Shown in pieces: positions 5,532 to 11,755 of a stretch of 11,755 nucleotides of DNA. Source of the DNA: SIAJ01 sp036266155. Lineage in GTDB: Bacteria > Planctomycetota > Planctomycetia > Gemmatales > Gemmataceae. The stretch covers positions 1 through 11,755 of the forward strand of contig DATANR010000112.1 in NCBI GenBank assembly GCA_036266155.1, in the 5' to 3' direction. The notes under the pieces are model-generated. The model was given only the letters and a program-made list of their open reading frames with translations, was not told the DNA's origin and ran no database searches. Numbering within the stretch: position 1 is the stretch's first letter; each line of letters starts with the position of its first letter. Both the position numbers and the translations under genes were made by a program.

Positions 5532-7928
5532 TCATTCCTTCTTTATCATCGTGCTGCCACGACGCTTCTGGAACGCGTCCGACTGCACGACGGCCATCAT
5601 CATGGCGGAGAAGCGGTCGTCGCCCTTCTTGAGGGCCGCCACCGTATCATCGACCGCGCACCGATCGTAGTACTCTAAACCCCGTCCAAGTGCATAAGTC
5701 AGCACCTTTTCGGCGAGGTTTCTGCGGAACAAATCACCTTTCGCGACCAGCACCTTGCGTAACTCGGCCGGTCCGCTGAACTTCGAGCCATCCGGCAATT
5801 CGCCCGAGGGATCGATCTTGAATGTGCCGTCGGTTTTCCGCAGGCCGCCGATCGCGTCAAAGTTCTCCAGCCCGAAACCCAGGGGGTCGAGCTTGGCGTG
5901 GCAAACGGCGCAGCTTGGGTTCTCGCGATGCTTCTCCATCCGCTGGCGCAGCGAGCCAGTCAACGCGGCCTTGGAATCTTCATCCAACACGGGCACGTCC
6001 GGCGGCGGCGGGGGAGGGGGCGTGCCAAGGATGTTCTCGAGGATCCACTTTCCACGCTTTACGGGGCTCGTCCGTGTCGGGTTCGACGTCACGGTCAAGA
6101 TGCTGCCGTGCGTCAGGATGCCGCCTCGTGAACGGTCGGCGAGCGTGACCTTTTTGAATGTGCCCTCGAAGTATCCGGGTATGCCGTAGTGCCGGGCGAG
6201 CCGATCGTTCACGAAGGTGTAATCCGAATCGAGGAACTCGAGGATGCTGCGGTCTTCGCGCATCACGTAGTCAAAGTACAACTCAGTTTCGCGGACCATC
6301 GCGGCTCGAAGCGCCGGATCGAAGTTACGGAACGTATTCTTGTCCGGGGTCACGGTCGCCAGCGAGCGTAACATGAGCCACTGGCCGGCGAAGTTTTCAA
6401 CGAGCGACGCCGACTTCGGATCCTTCAACATGCGGCGAACTTGCGCTTCCAGAACGCCGGGATTCCGTAGCTGATTTGTTTCCGCCAGCTTGAACAACTC
6501 GTCGTCCGGCATCGATGACCAGAGGAAGTACGAGAGGCGTGTTGCCAGCTCGAACTGGCTGATCGGATGAATGGCCTCCGGGTTGTTCGGCTCCGCGTCG
6601 CGCTCGATGCGGAACAGGAACTGCGGCGACACGAGCACTGCCTTCAACGCATGCTTGACGGCCGCTTCGAATGCGTCGCCCGGGCCGTCGGCGAATTTGA
6701 AGAGTTTGACTAGCCGATCGACTTCTTCGGTCTTGGCCGGCCGGCGATAGGCCTTCGTGGCGAATGCGTGAAGAACTTTGCGAGCAGCCGCTTCACGATC
6801 GGCGGCGCCGGTCGGTGCCGCGATGAAGATGCGGCGGTGCGACGCCTGCGCCGGCTTGGGTACCGGGTTGTACGGCCCGTCGATCTCCATCACGATCAGC
6901 GAGAGGCTGCGCGACTTCTTCTTGTCCGGGTCCGTCTTGTCCTCGAATTGGTTCTTGAACGCGAAGATGACGTCGTGACGGCCCGTCGTGACCTTGCTGC
7001 GTGCCTCGTACGACTTCGGCTTCGCTTCCAGCGCATCGACGTCGTGTTCTTGAATCAGCTTCTTGTCGAGTTCGATGCTCAGCTTCGGCAACTCCTTGCC
7101 AACCTGCTCGCCATACACGCGGGCCCGGAAAATGTACTCGCCCTCGTGGACAAAGTCGTAGGAGACGATGGCCGCTCCGTTTTGATTCAGATAGATGCGG
7201 TTGTTCTGCTTCGAGAGCGGCCCGAGCGTGGTCCGCACGTTTTGCGGCCGAAACGAATCCTTCACGACCGCGATCGGTTTCGGCACCTGGATCGCTTTGT
7301 CCAGCACCGCCTCGGCCGCCGTCAGATATTTTTCGAGCAAGATCGGCGGCATCGACAACACGTCGCCGATGTTGTCGAAGCCATAGCCGACGTCGTCGGA
7401 CGGGAAGTTGTCGGCTGGCTTGAAGTCGACGCCGACCAAATCGCGGATGGTGTTGTTGTACTCGTTGCGATTGAGCCGTCGGATCGTCGGCCGGCCGGGA
7501 TCGCGAGCCAGGCCGCAATCGACCTTGATGGCAACCGTGTCGATCCACGCGAGGATCGCCTTGCGTTGTTCGTCGGTCGGCTGCGGCTTGCCCTTGGGCG
7601 GCATCTGCTTGTTGGTGACCATCTCCTTGACGGTCTCCCATAAGTCGCGGGCCTTGCGCGCGTCGGCCGTCGATTTGAACGGCTCGAGGCTCAATCCGGC
7701 GGAGACCTTCTTGTCGTTGTGGCAACTGATGCAGAATTGAGTGAAGATCGGGCGGACCGTTTCGGCGAAGACATCTTTGGCCGGCACCTTGGGTTGCAGC
7801 GAGGCCTTTGGTTCTGGCGGCGCGGCGGCCAATTCGACGTGTGGCAACGGGCGGGCAGCGAACCAGACGACCGCAATGGTCATGGCAATGGGCAAAGCGG
7901 CAATGATGGCGCGGCGAGCCCGCGTCAT
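5532..7928 (-). CDS. Cytochrome-c-like DUF1592 multidomain protein
   Basis: This large exported planctomycete protein (798 residues) has a haem-binding-like head and a string of DUF domains; its function is unknown. In order: a membrane anchor or signal (7-25); a cytochrome-c-like domain with CISCH (66-70) and the distal MPPKGKP (109-115); DUF1587 (about 148-210, RLNRNEYNNTIRDLVGVDF); a beta-rich, possibly carbohydrate-binding insert (about 225-352); DUF1595 (about 378-440); DUF1592 (about 452-580); DUF1588 (about 600-700), with proline run 637-643 and a second CAVCH (673-677); and DUF1585 (about 715-790). The whole set is present and in frame. The ATG at 7928 is preferred over 7943 because GGAGTTCC precedes it. 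It follows the HEAT gene after 102 bp and precedes its usual partner DUF1552 by 107 bp. Haem attachment at both CxxCH sites is plausible but not proven. Confidence 0.93.
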   Translation of the reverse strand: MTRARRAIIAALPIAMTIAVVWFAARPLPHVELAAAPPEPKASLQPKVPAKDVFAETVRPIFTQFCISCHNDKKVSAGLSLEPFKSTADARKARDLWETVKEMVTNKQMPPKGKPQPTDEQRKAILAWIDTVAIKVDCGLARDPGRPTIRRLNRNEYNNTIRDLVGVDFKPADNFPSDDVGYGFDNIGDVLSMPPILLEKYLTAAEAVLDKAIQVPKPIAVVKDSFRPQNVRTTLGPLSKQNNRIYLNQNGAAIVSYDFVHEGEYIFRARVYGEQVGKELPKLSIELDKKLIQEHDVDALEAKPKSYEARSKVTTGRHDVIFAFKNQFEDKTDPDKKKSRSLSLIVMEIDGPYNPVPKPAQASHRRIFIAAPTGAADREAAARKVLHAFATKAYRRPAKTEEVDRLVKLFKFADGPGDAFEAAVKHALKAVLVSPQFLFRIERDAEPNNPEAIHPISQFELATRLSYFLWSSMPDDELFKLAETNQLRNPGVLEAQVRRMLKDPKSASLVENFAGQWLMLRSLATVTPDKNTFRNFDPALRAAMVRETELYFDYVMREDRSILEFLDSDYTFVNDRLARHYGIPGYFEGTFKKVTLADRSRGGILTHGSILTVTSNPTRTSPVKRGKWILENILGTPPPPPPPDVPVLDEDSKAALTGSLRQRMEKHRENPSCAVCHAKLDPLGFGLENFDAIGGLRKTDGTFKIDPSGELPDGSKFSGPAELRKVLVAKGDLFRRNLAEKVLTYALGRGLEYYDRCAVDDTVAALKKGDDRFSAMMMAVVQSDAFQKRRGSTMIKKE

Positions 7929-7930
7929 AA

Positions 7931-7938
7931 GGAACTCC
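7931..7938 (-). promoter_or_regulatory. Shine-Dalgarno GGAGTTCC of the DUF1592 gene
   Basis: Read on the minus strand, GGAGTTCC lies two bases before the ATG at 7928. The upstream in-frame ATG at 7943 has no such site, so this sets the start five codons later. It is the same octamer at the same distance as before the DUF1552 gene. Confidence 0.6.
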
Positions 7939-8030
7939 GACATTGAGGATAGCCAATCAAAATCGGGACCGGCGTTTGAGTATCTCTCGGTAACAGTCGA
8001 TTCAGATTCTTCCGCATATGGCGGTCGTCG

Positions 8031-9245
8031 CTATTGCTTTTCCAGCACCTTCTTCACCGCCTTCTTCGCCTCGTCGCGGACGCTCAATTGAACATCGGTG
8101 ACCGCTCGATTCAGAGCCGGTAACGCATCCTTCGCCGCGGGTCCAAGGCCGCCGAGTTCTTGTACCAGTGCCAAGCGCACGTCGCCTTCCTTCTCAATGA
8201 TCAACTGATCGGCCATGTCTTTAACATAGGCCCGCAAGCCGTCGCCGAGGCAGGTGCCCAGGGCATGCACGGCAAAGATGCGCACGCTCTTGTCCGCATC
8301 CTTCTTCATCGCTTCGACCATGGCCGGGATGGCAACGAGCACGTCGTCGCCGCGCATCTTGCTCAGAGCCAAGGCGGCTTGCTGGCGGACCTCTTCGGAT
8401 TTGTCTTCACGGAGAGCCTTGGCCAGCGCCGGGATCGCTGTCTTGGCGTCCAGTCCGAGGAGCGAGCAGGCACGTGCGGCTTCCTTGCGGACGTTGGCGT
8501 CGGCGTCGCCGGCCAGCGCGTTAACCAAGTCAGGCACGGCAGCCGATGCCTCCGGGCCGATCCTTCCCAAAGCAAATGCGGCCGCGAGCCGCGGGCCCGC
8601 ATCCGCGTCCTTGAGCAACAGCACCAACTTCGGAATAGAGCCCTTGGCTTCGTCGCCGATGCGACCGAGGCCTTCCGCGACGGCCGCACGCACTGTGGGC
8701 TCCGGGTCCTTCAGAGCTTCGACCATGACATTGATCACGGTCTTGGCGTTGGGGCCCATTTGCCCGAGGACCGCGGCGGCTGCGGCACGCTGGTTCGGCA
8801 ACTTATCGCCCTTCATCACGTCCGCGACGAAAGCGACGAGCTTCCTTTGATAGTCGTCCTGCCGAATCTCCTTCACGATCTCCATGGCATGCGTGCGAAC
8901 ATCATCCGAAGAATCGTTTACCAAGACCTTGCCGAGAACCTCCAGGGTTCCCGACTGGTTCTTCGGGTTCTGAAGGACCACAACGCCGACCCCGTCGATT
9001 GCCTTGAGACGAACGAGACTGGCCTTGTCGCCCAGAGCATCGCGGATGGCGTCCTCACTGGCCTGGTCGCGCATGGGCATTACAGTCAACGCGACCACGG
9101 CCCCGGCCCGCTGGCGTGCACTCGGGTCCTCTGCCAGAACCTTGAGCCATTCCTTCCGCGTTTTGCCGGCGAACGGGTCTTCCGCGTCAATCGCGGGAAC
9201 AAGGCAGCCGAGAGCCAGCAGCGCGAGCGGTAGAACGCGGAACAT
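8031..9245 (-). CDS. Secreted HEAT-repeat protein
   Basis: This is an alpha-solenoid of HEAT repeats, a protein-binding scaffold with no visible catalytic site. Residues 1-21 form a signal peptide with likely cleavage after Ala21. Cys14 in ALGC is a poor lipobox, so a lipoprotein is less likely. GKTRKEWLKVL (27-37) resembles the short N-terminal segment often seen before such repeats in planctomycetes. From about 40 to the end (404 residues) run roughly nine helical pairs with the usual pattern, for example VRAAVAEGLGRIG (185-197), PRLAAAFALGRIG (218-230) and VRQQAALALSKM (286-297). No Shine-Dalgarno precedes the ATG. A good promoter ends 33 bp upstream. It is the first gene of the unit with the DUF1592 and DUF1552 genes, so it may hold their products or a substrate (inference). 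Confidence 0.9.
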   Translation of the reverse strand: MFRVLPLALLALGCLVPAIDAEDPFAGKTRKEWLKVLAEDPSARQRAGAVVALTVMPMRDQASEDAIRDALGDKASLVRLKAIDGVGVVVLQNPKNQSGTLEVLGKVLVNDSSDDVRTHAMEIVKEIRQDDYQRKLVAFVADVMKGDKLPNQRAAAAAVLGQMGPNAKTVINVMVEALKDPEPTVRAAVAEGLGRIGDEAKGSIPKLVLLLKDADAGPRLAAAFALGRIGPEASAAVPDLVNALAGDADANVRKEAARACSLLGLDAKTAIPALAKALREDKSEEVRQQAALALSKMRGDDVLVAIPAMVEAMKKDADKSVRIFAVHALGTCLGDGLRAYVKDMADQLIIEKEGDVRLALVQELGGLGPAAKDALPALNRAVTDVQLSVRDEAKKAVKKVLEKQ

Positions 9246-9277
9246 AGCAAGTGTCTCAAGGAGGGCAGCTCAGCATC

Positions 9278-9305
9278 ATTATGACGCACGAGCGCGCCCG
9301 GTCAA
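9278..9305 (-). promoter_or_regulatory. Sigma70-like promoter of the HEAT/DUF1592/DUF1552 unit
   Basis: On the minus strand TTGACC (9300-9305), a 16-bp spacer and CATAAT (9278-9283) each match five of six consensus bases. The predicted start is near 9271, giving a leader of about 25 nt before the HEAT ATG at 9245. It lies entirely inside the 75-bp gap after the Gfo/Idh stop, so the downstream genes need not depend on the dehydrogenase transcript. Confidence 0.6.
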
Positions 9306-9320
9306 ACGCATTCCGGCCGG

Positions 9321-10412
9321 TTATGCCAGCGGATGCCGGCGATTCTTCATGGGCAGTTCGACCGGCCGGTCCAGTTTGTGTGACTCGTAGACCGCCAGAA
9401 TCATCTCAAGCGCGGCCCGGCCGTCATGCAAGCTTCCAAGCGGTTGCCGATCGTTCTCGATGGCCGCGATCAAATCGGCTGCGATCAACCGGTTACCAAG
9501 GTCCATGCCCGTGTCCTTCAACGGTTCCGGCTCCCCGACGCCGGCACTTGTTATCGGTTGCCACATGGTTTTTGGTCCCGGTTGCCACGACGGATCGTCG
9601 AGCCAGGCGACGGGCGGCAGCGACCCCGTTCCCATGCCGATGACGCCCTTCGACCCAAAGATCTGGAGCGCATAGCGCTTGCCGACGCCATCCTTGGCCT
9701 TAAACGTTCCGAACGTGCCGGTCACGCCGTTGTCGAAGCCATAGGTCGCGGCAATGTGGTCGCCCTGAATCGGTCCTATGCCCTCGGCGCCGGCACGCAC
9801 ATCGCCCTGCAGCGCCTTCTTGCCGTCCTGCCAAATGCGTGCGAAACACCACCGGGCATCGCCGACAAACAGCCGCATCAAGTCGAAAATGTGCGTGCCC
9901 AGGACCATGAGGTCCTGGCCGCCACCGCGTGCGTCTTCCTTGCCGCGACTGCGGATCTCCAATATTTCGCCGAGCTTGCCCGACGCGATCAAGTCCTTGA
10001 CCACCTTGATTCGCGGACTGTACCGCGTCTGATGCGCGATCGCGCACTTCACATGATGCTTGTCGCAAGCGGCAACCATCTCGTCGACTTCTTGCAACGT
10101 CCGCGCGGCCGGCTTTTCCAGAAAAATGCTCGCGCCAGCCTCGGCACAGGCTATCACCATTTCGCGGTGCAGGTCGACATAGCGGTCCGCCACAGACACG
10201 ATGGTCGGCTTCTCCTTCGCAAGCATCTCCTTGTAGTCGGAATAGGCTTTCGGCGTTTTCAACCGGGCTTGCGCAGCCGTGCGTCCTTTCTCATCCTCGT
10301 CGGCGACGGCCACGATCTCGGCACGCTCCTGGTTGAGCCAGACGGTGTCGAGGCCGTGCCCGTAGTTGCCCTTGCCCGTGCGACCAATGACGGCCACGCG
10401 ATACGCTTTCAT
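9321..10412 (-). CDS. Gfo/Idh/MocA-family oxidoreductase
   Basis: This is a probable NAD(P)-dependent sugar or polyol dehydrogenase of the Gfo/Idh/MocA family (363 residues); the substrate cannot be told. The N-terminal Rossmann fold has the strand YRVAVIG, then RTGKGNYGHGLD (11-22), a glycine-rich loop longer than the usual GxGxxG. EKP, with its conserved Lys100, is at 99-101. The C-terminal domain has GGGQDLMVLGTHIFD (163-177): His174 and Asp177 are kept, but Val170 stands where many relatives have Asp in DxGxH. There is no signal peptide, so it acts in the cytoplasm, unlike many planctomycete paralogues with Tat signals. The ATG at 10412 is chosen because AGGAG (10420-10424) is 7 nt upstream; the frame also offers a GTG at 10418. 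It is co-directional with the HEAT gene but separated from it by a promoter. Confidence 0.92.
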   Translation of the reverse strand: MKAYRVAVIGRTGKGNYGHGLDTVWLNQERAEIVAVADEDEKGRTAAQARLKTPKAYSDYKEMLAKEKPTIVSVADRYVDLHREMVIACAEAGASIFLEKPAARTLQEVDEMVAACDKHHVKCAIAHQTRYSPRIKVVKDLIASGKLGEILEIRSRGKEDARGGGQDLMVLGTHIFDLMRLFVGDARWCFARIWQDGKKALQGDVRAGAEGIGPIQGDHIAATYGFDNGVTGTFGTFKAKDGVGKRYALQIFGSKGVIGMGTGSLPPVAWLDDPSWQPGPKTMWQPITSAGVGEPEPLKDTGMDLGNRLIAADLIAAIENDRQPLGSLHDGRAALEMILAVYESHKLDRPVELPMKNRRHPLA

Positions 10413-10435
10413 GTGCACGCTCCTGGGGAGGCCGT

Positions 10436-10464
10436 ATCATCGCGCGCGACCCGCCGCGATGCAA
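10436..10464 (-). promoter_or_regulatory. Weak candidate promoter of the Gfo/Idh gene
   Basis: On the minus strand TTGCAT (10459-10464), a 17-bp spacer and GATGAT (10436-10441) each match four of six consensus bases. The predicted start near 10429 leaves about 17 nt before the ATG. Spacing and place fit, but the match is weak. Confidence 0.3.
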
Positions 10465-10479
10465 TTCCCGATTCCGACG

Positions 10480-10508
10480 TTGAACAGACTGGGCCGGGCC
10501 ACGACAAT
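10480..10508 (+). promoter_or_regulatory. Candidate promoter of the small membrane protein gene
   Basis: TTGAAC (10480-10485), a 17-bp spacer and GACAAT (10503-10508). The -35 is good and the -10 matches four of six bases. The predicted start near 10515 lies about 17 nt before the ATG at 10532. It faces away from the candidate Gfo/Idh promoter in the same 119-bp divergent gap. Confidence 0.35.
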
Positions 10509-10531
10509 TGCAGAATCACCCCGAGACGGTC

Positions 10532-10873
10532 ATGAATACGAAGCTCTTCAATCTGGCTCTGATGGTCATGTGGCTGGCGCTCTGCCTCGGCCTCCTGACA
10601 CGCGAATGGTGGATGCCGGACGCGATGAGGGAACGCGTAACCGGCCCCAATACGCCGATCGTCATTGGCGTGGCCGGGCTCCTCGCGCTTTGGAACTTCA
10701 TGCGTTTCTTCATCGCGTACCGATTTAGTGCGGCACCCGGACCGTCGAAAGAAGTAGAAGAGTACCGTCGGCGCATTCGCGCCCTGTCGGGTCAAGATCC
10801 GAAGGTGACCGATCCGCAACTCAACTTTGACGACGCCCCGCCAGATGCGCCGCCGCGAAATGGCCATGAGTGA
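10532..10873 (+). CDS. Small two-helix membrane protein, function unknown
   Basis: I do not recognise a family. The 113-residue product has two hydrophobic segments: about 5-23 (NLALMVMWLALCLGLL inside) and about 42-65 (PIVIGVAGLLALWNFMRFF inside). A charged, proline-ending tail follows (71-113) that should face the cytoplasm or periplasm as one soluble piece. The ATG at 10532 places the first helix at the N-terminus, as expected; the frame also opens at a TTG at 10508. The stop overlaps the next gene by 8 bp (ATGAGTGA), which suggests translational coupling and a shared transcript with the DUF2071 gene. GC-rich coding style like the neighbours and two clean membrane segments support a real gene. 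Confidence 0.75.
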   Translation: MNTKLFNLALMVMWLALCLGLLTREWWMPDAMRERVTGPNTPIVIGVAGLLALWNFMRFFIAYRFSAAPGPSKEVEEYRRRIRALSGQDPKVTDPQLNFDDAPPDAPPRNGHE

Positions 10874-11591
10874 ACCCGCCGTGCCCGGCATCTTTCTGAC
10901 GGCCGAGTGGCGTCACTTGCTCATGGTGAACTACGTCGTCGACGCGACGGTTCTAGCTCCGCTGGTTCCCCCCGGAACCGAACTCGATTTGTGGCAGGGC
11001 CGAGCGTATGTCTCCGTCGTCGGCTTTCGCTTTCTGCGAACAAAGGTGCTCGGCGTGCTCGTGCCTTTTCACCGCAATTTCGATGAAGTCAACCTGCGCT
11101 TCTACGTTCGCCGCAAGGTCGAGGGCGAATGGCGCAAGGGCGTCGCGTTCGTGAAGGAGATTGTCCCAAAGCGGGCCATCGCGTTTGTCGCTCGGACTCT
11201 TTACAACGAAAACTACGTGCGCATGCCCATGCGCTCGCATGTCGCCGTTCCGGGTGAAGTGCGCTACGAATGGCAACACTCGGGTGAATGGGAAGGCGTG
11301 TCAGCGAGCGTGATCGGCGATGGCTTTATGCCCGATCCTGCCGGCGAAGAAACATTCATTACCGAGCACTACTGGGGCTATGCCGGCCAGAAAGATGGCT
11401 CGACAGTGGAGTATGGCGTCGAGCATGTGCCATGGCGCGTGTGGCAGTGCGTGGCGCCGAAGCTGACGTGCCGTGTCGACCGGCTTTACGGCGAGCGGTT
11501 CGCCTCCTACTTGGTTGGTCCACCAGTATCGGCGTTTGTGGCCGATGGGTCGCCGGTTATCGTCCGCCGCGGCGGTCGGCTCTGTCGATAA
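10866..11591 (+). CDS. DUF2071 (YqjF-like) protein
   Basis: This is a DUF2071 family protein (YqjF-like, an acetoacetate-decarboxylase-like beta fold) of 241 residues; its molecular function is not established. Typical segments are LTAEWRHLLMVNYVVD (11-26), APLVPPGTELDLW (31-43), FHRNFDEVNLRFYVR (68-82), ITEHYWGY (165-172), the VPWRVW motif (188-193) and a C-terminal SAFVADGSPVIV (222-233). Length is normal and no signal peptide is seen, so it is cytoplasmic. The ATG at 10866 gives an 8-bp overlap with the upstream membrane-protein gene; ATG at 10860 or TTG at 10827 are possible. No clear Shine-Dalgarno is seen, which fits coupling to the preceding gene. larC follows after 84 bp that hold nothing else I recognise. 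Confidence 0.88.
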   Translation: MSEPAVPGIFLTAEWRHLLMVNYVVDATVLAPLVPPGTELDLWQGRAYVSVVGFRFLRTKVLGVLVPFHRNFDEVNLRFYVRRKVEGEWRKGVAFVKEIVPKRAIAFVARTLYNENYVRMPMRSHVAVPGEVRYEWQHSGEWEGVSASVIGDGFMPDPAGEETFITEHYWGYAGQKDGSTVEYGVEHVPWRVWQCVAPKLTCRVDRLYGERFASYLVGPPVSAFVADGSPVIVRRGGRLCR

Positions 11592-11675
11592 CTACATAGG
11601 TCGCATGGGACACATCCGTCACATAGGACCGCTGGATTTCACCGCCGCAATCCGAGAACAAAAGAAAGGTACTTC

Positions 11676-11755
11676 GTGCGCGTCCTTCACTTCGATTGCT
11701 TCAGCGGCATCAGCGGCGACATGACGCTGGCCGCTCTGTTCGACGCCGGCGTCGA
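11676..11755 (+). CDS. larC: LarC, nickel-pincer cofactor protein (5' end only)
   Basis: Only the first 26 codons are in the window. Translation from the GTG at 11676 gives VRVLHFDCFSGISGDMTLA and then ALFDAGVD. The block FDCFSGISGDM is the hallmark N-terminus of LarC (TIGR00299/DUF111), the CTP-dependent cyclometallase that inserts nickel into the pincer cofactor of lactate racemase and related LarA enzymes. AAAGGT (11664-11669) lies 6 nt upstream as a ribosome site. The gene runs off the right edge, so its length and its usual partners (larB, larE, larA) cannot be judged. It may share a transcript with the DUF2071 gene. Confidence 0.85.
   Translation, partial: MRVLHFDCFSGISGDMTLAALFDAGV

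Noticed and set aside
6768..7643. Plus-strand frame (291 codons) and a minus-strand frame 6793-7956 overlapping the DUF1592 gene
   Set aside because: Both are out-of-frame readings of the DUF1592 gene with low-complexity Arg/Asp-rich products.
8018..8030. Hairpin CCGC/GCGG right after the HEAT stop as terminator
   Set aside because: The stem is only 4 bp and has no U-tract; read-through to the DUF1592 gene seems more likely.
8160..9233. Plus-strand open frame of 357 codons opposite the HEAT gene
   Set aside because: It mirrors the regular HEAT-repeat codons; the minus strand has a signal peptide and repeat pattern, while this frame has neither.
9426..10535. Plus-strand open frame of 369 codons opposite the Gfo/Idh gene
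   Set aside because: Antisense to a protein with a clear EKP motif and Rossmann fold; its composition is His/Arg-rich as in shadow frames.
11473..11724. Plus-strand frame of 83 codons at the end of DUF2071 and the start of larC
   Set aside because: It overlaps both real genes out of frame; the larC reading at 11676 has a diagnostic motif.

Overview
The window looks like a piece of a Planctomycetota chromosome, with a Pirellulales-like lineage as my guess. The main reason is the set of exported protein families that this phylum expands strongly: a DUF1501 protein, a DUF1552 protein, and a large cytochrome-c-like protein carrying DUF1587/1595/1592/1588/1585. A secreted HEAT-repeat protein, a Gfo/Idh/MocA oxidoreductase and a MoxR-type ATPase fit the same picture. 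The DNA is GC-rich and there are no rRNA or tRNA genes.

Layout from left to right. (1) Positions 1-840 are a mobile or repetitive patch: a Y1 (HUH) transposase of the REP-associated/IS200-like type on the minus strand, flanked on both sides by dense short hairpins, including an 18-bp inverted pair that brackets the gene. (2) Positions 841-2256, minus strand, encode an AAA+ ATPase of the MoxR/Mg-chelatase group that starts at TTG. (3) Positions 2257-2683 are a gene-free divergent intergenic region with two short tandem-repeat patches. (4) Positions 2684-3991, plus strand, encode a Tat-exported DUF1501 protein. It converges on the next block across a strong stem-loop at 4031-4058. (5) Positions 9305 down to 4084, minus strand, look like one transcription unit: a good sigma70-like promoter, then a secreted HEAT-repeat protein, the CxxCH/DUF1592 protein and the DUF1552 protein, with gaps of about 100 bp. 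The last two genes share the same GGAGTTCC leader. (6) Positions 9321-10412, minus strand, encode a Gfo/Idh/MocA dehydrogenase. (7) Positions 10532-11755, plus strand, hold a small two-helix membrane protein overlapping a DUF2071 (YqjF-like) gene, then the first 80 bases of larC, cut by the window end.

How the genes may work together: the HEAT, cytochrome/DUF1592 and DUF1552 proteins all carry export signals, so they probably act outside the cytoplasmic membrane as one module whose biochemical job is not known. DUF1501 is another exported family typical of these genomes and may be functionally related, but it is transcribed separately. The MoxR ATPase lacks the von Willebrand A partner usually found beside it; its downstream side is taken by the transposase and its repeats. 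The larC start points to nickel-pincer cofactor biosynthesis beyond the right edge.
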